Below, piece after piece: positions 1 to 5,101 of a stretch of DNA of 5,214 bases. Location of the stretch: the NCBI GenBank assembly GCA_019312705.1, contig JAFDCW010000395.1:1-5214 (forward strand), in the 5' to 3' direction. The DNA is from Deltaproteobacteria bacterium (GTDB taxonomy: Bacteria > Myxococcota > Polyangia > Polyangiales > B10-G4). Within the stretch, counting starts at the first letter, position 1. Every line of letters begins with the position of its first letter. The notes beneath the pieces are model-generated. The model was not told the DNA's origin. It did not search any database and saw only the letters and a program-made list of their open reading frames with translations. Made by a program: the position numbers and the translations under genes.

Positions 1-433
1 CCTTGCCGCCCCGACGCGCGGCGATCACGACCCCTTCGCTCATGGCGATGGTGCGCAGCGCGGTGATGGACAGCTCCCGGCCGACCATCAAGATGACCGC
101 GGCGACCCCGAGAGACGTGAGCCGCCCCATGTAGACCAGCCATACGAGGGTAGCCATCACCAGCAGCTTGTCCGCCAGGGGGTCGAGGAACTTCCCGAGC
201 ACGCTGATGAGGCCCTGGCGCCGCGCCAACCAGCCATCGAGGGCATCGGTGATAGCGCTGACGATGTAGACCATTGCCGACCAGAAGTTCGCGGTCGGCG
301 TGCCCTCGGCGAGCAGGAAGAGAACGACGGGGATCAGCGCGATACGCAGGAACGTCAACAGGTTCGGCAGGTTGATCGCATCCTGACGAATGCTCTTCGG
401 TCGCCGAACCGGCTTCACGGAGGCGGAGCTCAT
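1..433 (-). CDS. pgsA: CDP-diacylglycerol--glycerol-3-phosphate 3-phosphatidyltransferase, N-terminal part (cut by left edge)
   Basis: This is an integral membrane enzyme that makes phosphatidylglycerol phosphate from CDP-diacylglycerol and glycerol 3-phosphate, the committed step to phosphatidylglycerol and cardiolipin. The visible 144 residues start at ATG 433-431. They contain the PgsA-like opening NLPNLLTFLRI (21-31) and a complete CDP-alcohol phosphatidyltransferase signature: D63, D66, G67, A70, R71, G80, D84 and D88, with the standard 2-2-8-3-3 spacing. The four Asp are the expected metal and catalytic residues. GRELSITALR (118-127) and EGVVIAARRGGK (133-144) are typical of PgsA rather than of phosphatidylserine or cardiolipin synthases. 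Family length is about 180-200 residues, so about 40-60 are missing beyond the edge. Hydrophobic segments lie near 28-43, 50-62, 90-103 and 106-117. The start overlaps the stop of the small upstream ORF (ATGA) and no good Shine-Dalgarno is close, so translational coupling is likely. Confidence 0.93.
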   Translation of the reverse strand, partial: MSSASVKPVRRPKSIRQDAINLPNLLTFLRIALIPVVLFLLAEGTPTANFWSAMVYIVSAITDALDGWLARRQGLISVLGKFLDPLADKLLVMATLVWLVYMGRLTSLGVAAVILMVGRELSITALRTIAMSEGVVIAARRGGK

Positions 434-597
434 GCGACCAACGCCACGTCCTGGGGCTCGACCGAGAGAGCGCGCTCGAGCTCACCCTTCGCCTCGTTCA
501 CCTGATCATTGAGGAGCAGCGCGCTCCCCCGATAGAGGTGATAGAGAAAGTCGTCGGCGGCCTCCGCCGGACTCTCGGTCGACTCATCGCGTGACAC
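430..597 (-). CDS. Small TPR-like protein or TPR-protein N-terminal remnant, 55 aa
   Basis: This short ORF starts at GTG 597-595 and ends at TGA 432-430, overlapping the pgsA start by four bases. The protein is acidic at its N-terminus (DESTES, residues 4-9). It then has one amphipathic helix pair, DDFLYHLYRGSALLL (15-29) and QVNEAKGELERALSVEP (32-48), which fits a single tetratricopeptide repeat: A-x-x-x-L-E-R-A-L-x-x-x-P is the classic second half. As I recall, similar sequence opens longer TPR proteins in myxobacteria, where it is followed by more repeats; here it ends after DVALVA. It may therefore be a truncated relative, or a free-standing small protein kept because it couples translation to pgsA. 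GTG 597 is the only ATG/GTG/TTG in this frame after an upstream stop near position 717 that lies before the TPR-like part. No clear ribosome site is visible. The reading frame and overlap are seen; function is unknown. Confidence 0.55.
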   Translation of the reverse strand: MSRDESTESPAEAADDFLYHLYRGSALLLNDQVNEAKGELERALSVEPQDVALVA

Positions 598-606
598 AGG
601 GCCGGC

Positions 607-636
607 AGGGTAGCCCGGCGGACGCGGCCGTGTCAG
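607..636 (-). promoter_or_regulatory. Possible sigma70-like promoter for the TPR-like/pgsA pair
   Basis: On the minus strand CTGACA (636-631, five of six matches to TTGACA) is followed after 18 bases by TACCCT (612-607, a weak -10). Transcription would begin near 600, almost at the GTG at 597, giving a near-leaderless message. The -10 match is poor and GC-rich genomes give such hits by chance, so this is only a candidate. Confidence 0.2.
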
Positions 637-645
637 CCTCCGGCG

Positions 646-1005
646 GTGCCGGCCGCTGCCAGCCTCCCAAGAGCCCTCGCCGCTGCGCCGTACCCGGCGA
701 TGTTCCTGCTCCCCTTAGCGATTCTCCTCACGGCGCCCTCACCGGCGTGGGGCCAAGACACGGGCCGAGACGCGGGCCAGAGCCCTTCAGCGACCGGAAA
801 CTCCGCCCAGGACCAAGACGGCGCCGGACCAGTAAAAGTCGATCCGACCACGGGTCGCCGCTATCGAGAGGTCCGCCCCTCCGAGGCGATACGACGGGGC
901 AGCTTCCAGGTGCCCAGGTGGGTGCCGGCAGCGGCGGGTGCGGGGGTGACCATCATCGCCCTCGGCGTTCTGGCGCTGGCCCACCGGCGCAGGCGCCGCC
1001 GATGA
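646..1005 (+). CDS. Hypothetical exported protein with C-terminal membrane anchor, 119 aa
   Basis: I do not recognise a family. The start used is GTG 646; ATG 700 is an alternative that would begin at MFLLPL and leave 101 residues. Residues 19-36 form a hydrophobic signal segment ending PSPAWG, followed by Q37, which looks like a signal-peptidase cleavage site. Starting at 646 supplies an arginine before the hydrophobic core, which favours the longer form. A polar, low-complexity stretch (37-60, rich in D, Q, G, S) leads to a compact charged patch (KVDPTTGRRYREVRPSEAIRR, 64-84). A single membrane helix (about 92-112) and a tail of six arginines follow. The expected topology is mature N-terminus outside and Arg tail in the cytoplasm. 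The stop TGA (1003-1005) overlaps the ATG of the flippase-like gene, so the two are almost certainly co-translated and may form a complex. Codon usage is similar to the neighbours. The reading frame is well supported by the overlap, the role not at all. Confidence 0.65.
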   Translation: MPAAASLPRALAAAPYPAMFLLPLAILLTAPSPAWGQDTGRDAGQSPSATGNSAQDQDGAGPVKVDPTTGRRYREVRPSEAIRRGSFQVPRWVPAAAGAGVTIIALGVLALAHRRRRRR

Positions 1006-2003
1006 CCACCGTCGAGCAAGAGGAGCAAGAGGAGGCCCCGGCCCCCAGCGGCGGCCTCGGTCGCAAGATTCTGGTAGCGACCTTGATCGGCGCCCTCGTC
1101 TTCGCCGGCCTGAGCATGTACGGCGATGTGCAGGCGCTCCGCGACAACCTAAGCGCCTTCCGCTGGGAGATGCTCGGCCTGGCGGTCGCCCTGGCCACCG
1201 GAAACTACCTCCTGCGTTTCCTGCGTTGGCAGTACTACCTCACCCGCATCGGATGCCCCACGCCGGTCGGCGAGAGCTTCCTGATTTTCCTCTCCGGCTT
1301 CGTGATGAGCGTGACCCCAGGAAAGGTCGGGGAAGTGTTCAAGTCGCTGCTCTTGCTCGAATCCCAGGGCTATTCGGTAGTGAAAACCGCGCCGGTGGTG
1401 GTGGCCGAACGCCTCACGGACCTGATGGCCCTCGTCATCCTCACGGCCATAGGCGCCCTGAGCTTTCCCCAGGGCATCCCGATCACCATCGCCGGGACCG
1501 CCCTCGTCAGCCTCATCGTCGCCGGCTGTGCCATCCGTCCCTTTTCCGAATTCGGGTTCGCCATGGCGGGCAGAATGCCGGTGATTCGCGGCCTCGTGCC
1601 TCGGCTACGGGAGGCCTACGAGTCCCTGCATTCGATGACACGCCTCGGTCCACTGGTATACGCCACGCTGCTCTCGACCCTCTCCTGGGGCCTCGAGGTG
1701 GTGGGCCTGGGGGTGATCCTTTCCGGCTTCGACGGGGTGAGCCTAGGATGGGAAGCGACTTCCTTCGCCTACTCGGCGTCGACCATTGCCGGGGCTTTGG
1801 CGATGATGCCCGGGGGCCTCGGCGTGACCGAGGCGGGCATGACCGGGCTCCTCCAGGCCCTCGGCGACGAGAGCATGACCCCGGCGGTGGCCACGGCGGC
1901 CACGATGCTGGTGCGCCTGGCAACGCTCTGGTGGGCTGTCGTGGTCGGCGTCGTGGCCCTCGCAGCCTATCGGCGTCGGGCGAAGGTCTCGGAAGCCTCA
2001 TAA
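1002..2003 (+). CDS. Flippase-like integral membrane protein (lysylphosphatidylglycerol synthase TM-region / UPF0104 family), 333 aa
   Basis: This polytopic membrane protein belongs to the family that includes the flippase half of MprF and archaeal AglD-type proteins (PF03706-like). Members move lipids or lipid-linked intermediates across the membrane or support glycosyl-lipid synthesis; the substrate here is unknown. The start is ATG 1002, overlapping the previous stop. After an acidic cytoplasmic leader (VEQEEQEEAP, 4-13) come about seven or eight hydrophobic segments, near 22-40, 56-71, 91-104, 130-155, 160-178, 215-242, 256-272 and 300-322. Family hallmarks are RFLRWQYYL (72-80), FLSGFVMSVTPGKVGEVFK (96-114), AERLTD (135-140) and MMPGGLGVTEAG (268-279). 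Length suits a stand-alone flippase domain without the C-terminal aminoacyl-transferase domain of MprF. The open frame continues upstream to 591, but that part lacks a membrane pattern and lies over the preceding gene, so I reject it. The preceding gene is coupled; a PAP2 enzyme follows after 148 bases. Confidence 0.87.
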   Translation: MTTVEQEEQEEAPAPSGGLGRKILVATLIGALVFAGLSMYGDVQALRDNLSAFRWEMLGLAVALATGNYLLRFLRWQYYLTRIGCPTPVGESFLIFLSGFVMSVTPGKVGEVFKSLLLLESQGYSVVKTAPVVVAERLTDLMALVILTAIGALSFPQGIPITIAGTALVSLIVAGCAIRPFSEFGFAMAGRMPVIRGLVPRLREAYESLHSMTRLGPLVYATLLSTLSWGLEVVGLGVILSGFDGVSLGWEATSFAYSASTIAGALAMMPGGLGVTEAGMTGLLQALGDESMTPAVATAATMLVRLATLWWAVVVGVVALAAYRRRAKVSEAS

Positions 2004-2090
2004 TTCCCAGCCTTGCCCACCCTCGGGGGTCCCGCGCATGGGTAGTTGCCCCGAACCCTCGGCCGGTCTAGGCTGAACATACTCACCAAT

Positions 2091-2108
2091 ACCGGCCAGG
2101 CGGCCGGT
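2091..2108. repeat. Perfect hairpin in the gap between flippase-like and PAP2 genes
   Basis: ACCGGCC and GGCCGGT form a perfect 7-bp stem with a 4-base loop (AGGC), 88 bases after the flippase-like stop and 43 bases before the PAP2 start. No T-run follows on either strand, so it is not a classic intrinsic terminator. It could still be a transcript-stabilising or 5'-leader structure, or a protein-binding site. The rest of the gap (2004-2151) shows only a weak promoter-like pair on the plus strand, TTGCCC at 2046 and TAGGCT at 2069 with a 17-base spacer, which I do not annotate separately. Confidence 0.5.
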
Positions 2109-2151
2109 TAAGGATTCGGGGAGCTGCCTCGGTGAAAGCTGCGCAACGGAC

Positions 2152-3135
2152 ATGAGGGCCATTACAGAGTCGGTGCCGCGCACGCTGTCGGCTACCGCGA
2201 ACACCCTGTTCGCCCAGATGGCGGCCCAGGATTGGCTCGTCCTCGGCTTCCATTCCTACATCAGCTTTCGGATGGCGCTGGCCCCGGACAGCCCCGACGC
2301 GAGCATGGGCCGGCGCACGTCGATGGCGCTGCTCGTCACGACGGTCTTCGTCGTGGGCCTCACCCGGGCCGAGATCCTGCCCAAGAACCGGTGGCGTGCC
2401 CTCTTCTACCGCTTGGGCCTCTTCATCCCATCAGCGCTCTCCTATTTCGAGCTGCGCTACGTGATGCCCGCCTTGGCGCTTCCGCTCCTCGACATGCCGC
2501 TCCTCGCCATCGACCAAGCGCTCTTCGGCGTGACGCCATCGATATGGCTCCAGCGCTTCAACCGCATGCCCATCGTCGAATGGTTCTCATTCTTCTACTG
2601 GAGCTACTTCCTCATCATCACCTTGATGTGGGTCCCCCCGCTCTTCCTCGAGACGGGGCGACGTCGCATCGAGCTCTACGCCGGCAGCCTCTTCGTCGGG
2701 CTGATCGGTCCCGTGGGCTACACCCTGGTACCCGGCTTGGGCCCCTACGCGACGATGACCTTCGACGCTCCCCTCGATGGAGGCATGTGGTGGGGCATGG
2801 TGTGGTCGACGGTCTCCGCCGGCGGCGCCATGATGGACATCTTCCCTTCACTGCACACGGCCCTGCCGACCTACTTCCTGCTCCATACCTTCGGCCACCG
2901 AGACCACCGTCTCTGGCGCTACGTATGGCCAGTACTCGGCTTCTTCGTCGTGAACATCATCATCGCGACGGTGTTCCTCCGCTGGCACTACGGCATCGAC
3001 ATCGTTTTCGGCCTACTGCTCGCCATCACTTCCCGGCGCATTGCCGTGTGGGTAGGAGAACAGGAAATCCGCCGGGGACGCGACGGCGATACCCGGCAGC
3101 AAGTCTGGGAGCCGCTCTTCCGCTGGCAGGATTAA
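2152..3135 (+). CDS. PAP2-superfamily membrane phosphatase/phosphotransferase (PAP2_3, Aur1-like), 327 aa
   Basis: This polytopic enzyme is expected to cleave or transfer phosphate-linked head groups on lipids at the membrane surface. Motif C2 is FPSLHTALP (231-239, with H235) and motif C3 is RWHYGIDIVFG (277-287, nucleophile H279 and supporting D283). The classical C1 motif (KxxxxxxRP) is absent. Instead GYTLVPGLGPY (189-199) precedes C2, as in the PAP2_3/Aur1-like branch, which contains inositol-phosphorylceramide synthases and uncharacterised bacterial proteins. The segment LLAIDQALFGVTPS (117-130) also fits that branch. Hydrophobic helices lie near 58-72, 84-98, 104-122, 145-165, 176-193, 238-247, 256-276 and 282-294. 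ATG 2152 gives the longest product; M23 (2218) is a possible shorter start and neither has a strong ribosome site. The stop TAA lies at the first base pairs of the following 53-bp repeat. The flippase-like gene 148 bases upstream on the same strand suggests a shared lipid role. Whether it is a phosphatase or a head-group transferase is open. Confidence 0.88.
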   Translation: MRAITESVPRTLSATANTLFAQMAAQDWLVLGFHSYISFRMALAPDSPDASMGRRTSMALLVTTVFVVGLTRAEILPKNRWRALFYRLGLFIPSALSYFELRYVMPALALPLLDMPLLAIDQALFGVTPSIWLQRFNRMPIVEWFSFFYWSYFLIITLMWVPPLFLETGRRRIELYAGSLFVGLIGPVGYTLVPGLGPYATMTFDAPLDGGMWWGMVWSTVSAGGAMMDIFPSLHTALPTYFLLHTFGHRDHRLWRYVWPVLGFFVVNIIIATVFLRWHYGIDIVFGLLLAITSRRIAVWVGEQEIRRGRDGDTRQQVWEPLFRWQD

Positions 3136-3236
3136 CAAGAAGGCGCCGCGAAGGGCGGCCCGAGGCGGCAGCGCGCCGGAGGCCTCAACAAGAAGGCGCC
3201 ACGTAGGGCGGCCCGAGGCGGCAGCGCGCCGGAGGC
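3134..3236. repeat. Tandem 53-bp repeat, two copies
   Basis: Two adjacent units start AACAAGAAGGCGCC at 3134 and at 3187. They differ at two positions over the first 50 bases (GCGAA versus ACGTA). The first copy begins inside the PAP2 stop codon. The second runs directly into the next repeat family at GGCGTGC. No convincing reading frame uses it. Confidence 0.85.
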
Positions 3237-3421
3237 GTGCAGAGCCGACGGGCCGACCGTAGTGGCGCCGGTAGTGCGAAGGCGTGCAGAGCCGACAGGC
3301 CGACCGGAGCGGCGCCGGTAGTGCGCAGGCGTGCAGAGCCGACAGGCCGACCGTAGTGGCGCCGGTAGTGCGAAGGCGTGCAGAGCCGACGGGCCGACCG
3401 TAGTGGCGCCGGTAGCGCCGC
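3234..3421. repeat. Tandem 47-bp repeat, four copies
   Basis: Units begin with GGCGTGCAGAGCCGAC at 3234, 3281, 3328 and 3375. Copies 1 and 3 differ at one base. Copy 2 differs from copy 3 at three. Copy 4 matches copy 1 over its first 41 bases and then decays. Each unit contains GTAGTG-GCGCCG-GTAGTG or a close variant. A period of 47 is not a multiple of three, so the repeat is not a protein repeat. There are no spacers, so this is not a CRISPR array. It looks like a minisatellite or VNTR. Confidence 0.9.
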
Positions 3422-3422
3422 A

Positions 3423-3536
3423 CCGTTCCCGTTCCCGTTCCCGTTCCCGTTCCCGTTCCCGTTCCCGTTCCCGTCGCCGTTCCCGTTCCCGTCGCCGTTC
3501 CCGTCGCCGTCACCGTTCCCGTCCCTGCTCCCGCTT
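3423..3536. repeat. CCGTTC hexamer array (minus strand GGGAAC), G-quadruplex motif
   Basis: Eight perfect CCGTTC units (3423-3470) are followed by about nine variant units to 3524 (CCGTCG, CCGTTC, CCGTCA, CCGTCC), then decaying sequence to about 3536. On the minus strand the perfect part reads (GGGAAC)n. Eight GGG tracts between 3472 and 3428 are each separated by three bases, which meets the usual G3-N1-7 quadruplex pattern and could hold two stacked quadruplexes. The plus strand is the matching C-rich strand. Any frame through it gives dipeptide runs (GN, RS, PF), a sign of non-coding sequence. Confidence 0.9.
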
Positions 3537-3547
3537 CCCGTTCGCCA

Positions 3548-3567
3548 GCCGGGATCGTCGTCCCGGC
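3548..3567. terminator. Hairpin downstream of the kinase gene, possible terminator without T-run
   Basis: GCCGGGA (3548-3554) and TCCCGGC (3561-3567) form a perfect 7-bp stem with a 6-base loop (TCGTCG). It lies 27 bases beyond the kinase stop on the minus strand and just before the GGGAAC array. No T-run follows on either strand, so it could be a weak or bidirectional terminator, or a structure that works together with the G-rich array. Its position between convergent genes is the main support. Confidence 0.4.
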
Positions 3568-3594
3568 GGCGGCGCGGTCTCGCCCATGCCCTCT

Positions 3595-4926
3595 TCACGT
3601 CTCCGTGGCCAGCTCTCGCAGCGTCACCGCGACCTCCGCCATATCCCCCGGCCGCTCCCCCGGCTCCTTGGCGAGCAAACTCGCGATCAGTGCCCCCAAC
3701 TGCCCGGGCACTTCGACTCCGAGCTCCGCTGGTGTCGGTGGGGACTTCGTGATGTGCGCCGCGAGGACCGAGCGTGTATCGCCCTCGAAAGGGCATCGCC
3801 CCGTGACCATCTCGAAGAGCGTCACTCCAAAAGCGTAGACGTCGGCGCGGTGGTCGGTCTCGCCGCCGGTCGCCTGCTCGGGGCTCATGTAGCCGGGGGA
3901 GCCCATGACCGAGCCGATTTGCGTCAGCTTCGGGCCTTCGGAAAGTAACTTCGCAAGGCCGAAGTCGGTCACCTTCGGCTCGCCGGCGGAGGTCAGCAAG
4001 ACGTTCGCTGGCTTGAAATCGCGATGTACGACTCGCTCACCGTGCGCGTAGGCCAGCGTATCCGCGAGGGAGGCCCCGAGCGCGCAGGCTCGACCCAAGG
4101 GCAGCTTGCCCTCTTTCTCGAGAAGGTGGTCGAGGCCGCCGCCGCGCACCAACTCGATGGCTATCCACATGCTCCCGGGCTCCTCCGCGAGGTCATAGAT
4201 CTGCACGATGCCTGGGTGCCGCAGCTTCGCCAGGACCCGTGCTTCGCGTCGGAAGCGTTCCGCGGAGGATGCGTCGAGGCGTCCCCGGCGTAGCTCCTTG
4301 AGCGCGACCTGGCGCTCGAGGACCGTGTCCGTCGCCTCGTAGACGACGCCCATGCCCCCGCGTCCGAGTTCACCGATGATGGTGTACCGAGCTGGGGGCT
4401 TTGGCGCGTCGGAGCGGCCCTCGGTCGCCGCACCGCCGTGCTCCTCGGGGGCCATGGTCGCCCCGAGGGCGTCGAAGGCTTCGGCTGGGGCATTTGTTTC
4501 CGGAGCCGGCGGGGCGGCGCCAGGCGCCACCATGGTCTGGTCGAAGCCGGCGTCGCGCGAGGCCTCCTCCCGCCTCGGCACTACCTTGGGCGCGTGGAGG
4601 ACCAGCAACGCCGCCGTAGTCCCGAAGCCGCCGAGCCAATACATGCCGGTGAGCAGCCCGCCCAGGACCTCCGAAGCCGGCTTGCGACGAACCCGAGACC
4701 GAAACCACGACCTCGACGTACGCGGCGTAAACACCGTGTCCGCAACCGCCGCCGTCAAAGGCGGCACGACCAGGAAGCCGGCGACCAGCACCCCGAGCAA
4801 CGTGAGCTGCGCAGCGCGCGCGCTCTTCAGCCAGCGAACGCGAAGCTCGCCATCACCGGCGACGTTCCGCGCCGCCGGCCACGCCGCAACCAGCCGCCCC
4901 CAAACCTCCAGTAGCCGCTCCTTCAC
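3595..4926 (-). CDS. Membrane-anchored Hanks-type serine/threonine protein kinase with C-terminal catalytic domain, 443 aa
   Basis: This is a bacterial eukaryotic-like kinase that phosphorylates Ser/Thr on partner proteins. Hydrophobic segments lie at about 38-62 and 87-112, joined by a short, very basic loop (RTSRSWFRSRVRRK, 69-82). A flexible Ala/Pro/Glu-rich linker (113-180) has two similar Thr sites (QTMVAP, 130-135, and ATMAPE, 156-161). The kinase domain occupies 181-440: glycine loop LGRGGMGVV (187-195), ATP-binding K210, helix-C E228, catalytic HRDFKPANV (301-309, with D303, K305, N308), DFG 321-323, activation segment LTQIGSVMGSPGYMSPE (334-350) and DVYAFG 362-367. All residues needed for activity are present, and HRD makes it an RD kinase expected to need activation-loop phosphorylation (T335 or S343). 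The start is GTG 4926, supported by AGGG seven bases upstream. No PASTA, TPR or other sensor domain follows. The order TM-linker-kinase is the reverse of PknB-type kinases. It is convergent with the PAP2 gene; its substrate is unknown. Confidence 0.93.
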   Translation of the reverse strand: MKERLLEVWGRLVAAWPAARNVAGDGELRVRWLKSARAAQLTLLGVLVAGFLVVPPLTAAVADTVFTPRTSRSWFRSRVRRKPASEVLGGLLTGMYWLGGFGTTAALLVLHAPKVVPRREEASRDAGFDQTMVAPGAAPPAPETNAPAEAFDALGATMAPEEHGGAATEGRSDAPKPPARYTIIGELGRGGMGVVYEATDTVLERQVALKELRRGRLDASSAERFRREARVLAKLRHPGIVQIYDLAEEPGSMWIAIELVRGGGLDHLLEKEGKLPLGRACALGASLADTLAYAHGERVVHRDFKPANVLLTSAGEPKVTDFGLAKLLSEGPKLTQIGSVMGSPGYMSPEQATGGETDHRADVYAFGVTLFEMVTGRCPFEGDTRSVLAAHITKSPPTPAELGVEVPGQLGALIASLLAKEPGERPGDMAEVAVTLRELATET

Positions 4927-4933
4927 GCCGCTA

Positions 4934-4937
4934 CCCT
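4934..4937 (-). promoter_or_regulatory. Ribosome binding site of the kinase gene
   Basis: AGGG (minus strand, 4937-4934) lies seven bases before the GTG start at 4926 and supports that non-ATG start. The remaining 58 bases up to the palindromic element hold no clear -35/-10 pair, so the kinase promoter is either unusual, inside the palindrome, or further upstream. Confidence 0.5.
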
Positions 4938-4995
4938 ACCAGCTCTCGCTCGCCGTACTCCCGGCGTGCTCTCGACACTCCAGAATTCCAGTCAG

Positions 4996-5101
4996 GATTT
5001 CGAGCGAGGTTGGTGCGTATGCAAGGCGCGCAAGCGCAGGAGTACCAAAGGTACTTCAAGTGCAGCGCAACGCCGCAGACGCGCCAAGATCGCTCGAAAT
5101 C
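4996..5101. repeat. 106-base nested palindromic element
   Basis: The outer arms GATTTCGAGCGA (4996-5007) and TCGCTCGAAATC (5090-5101) are perfect 12-bp inverted repeats. The exact centre holds a second perfect inverted repeat, AGTACC-AAA-GGTACT (5041-5055). Inner arms pair partly: TTGG(T/C)GCGT at 5010-5018 matches the complement of ACGCGCCAA at 5079-5087. GC-rich sections form small side hairpins (GCGC-AA-GCGC at 5027-5036). The two centres agree within half a base, so this is one structure. It begins at the stop codon of the gene on the right and ends 70 bases before the kinase. It may be a dispersed palindromic repeat (REP/MITE-like), a rho-independent-like 3' structure, or a structured RNA. 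No T-run follows. Confidence 0.8.

Noticed and set aside
591..1001. Upstream extension of the flippase-like frame from GTG 591
   Set aside because: The added 137 residues are low-complexity Pro/Arg/Gly with no membrane pattern and run over a better-supported gene. ATG 1002 has an ATGA overlap with that gene.
1226..2071. Plus-strand 281-residue open frame inside the flippase-like gene
   Set aside because: It is Arg/Gly/Pro/His-rich, typical of an out-of-frame shadow in GC-rich DNA, while the overlapping frame has clear family motifs.
2046..2074. TTGCCC / TAGGCT as a PAP2 promoter
   Set aside because: Spacing is 17, but the -10 matches only three of six positions, too weak to annotate.
2232..3206. 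Plus-strand 324-residue open frame inside the PAP2 gene
   Set aside because: Arg/Pro/His-rich shadow of the PAP2 frame with no recognisable domain.
3234..3421. CRISPR array
   Set aside because: The 47-bp units are directly adjacent with no unique spacers, and no cas genes are visible.
3013..3796. Minus-strand open frames through the tandem repeats
   Set aside because: They encode dipeptide runs (GN, TG) and frame-shifted copies of a 47-bp repeat whose period is not a multiple of three. They also run into the PAP2 or kinase genes.
3331..3948. Plus-strand open frames through the hexamer array into the kinase 3' end
   Set aside because: RS/PF dipeptide runs followed by antisense of the kinase; no protein-like features.
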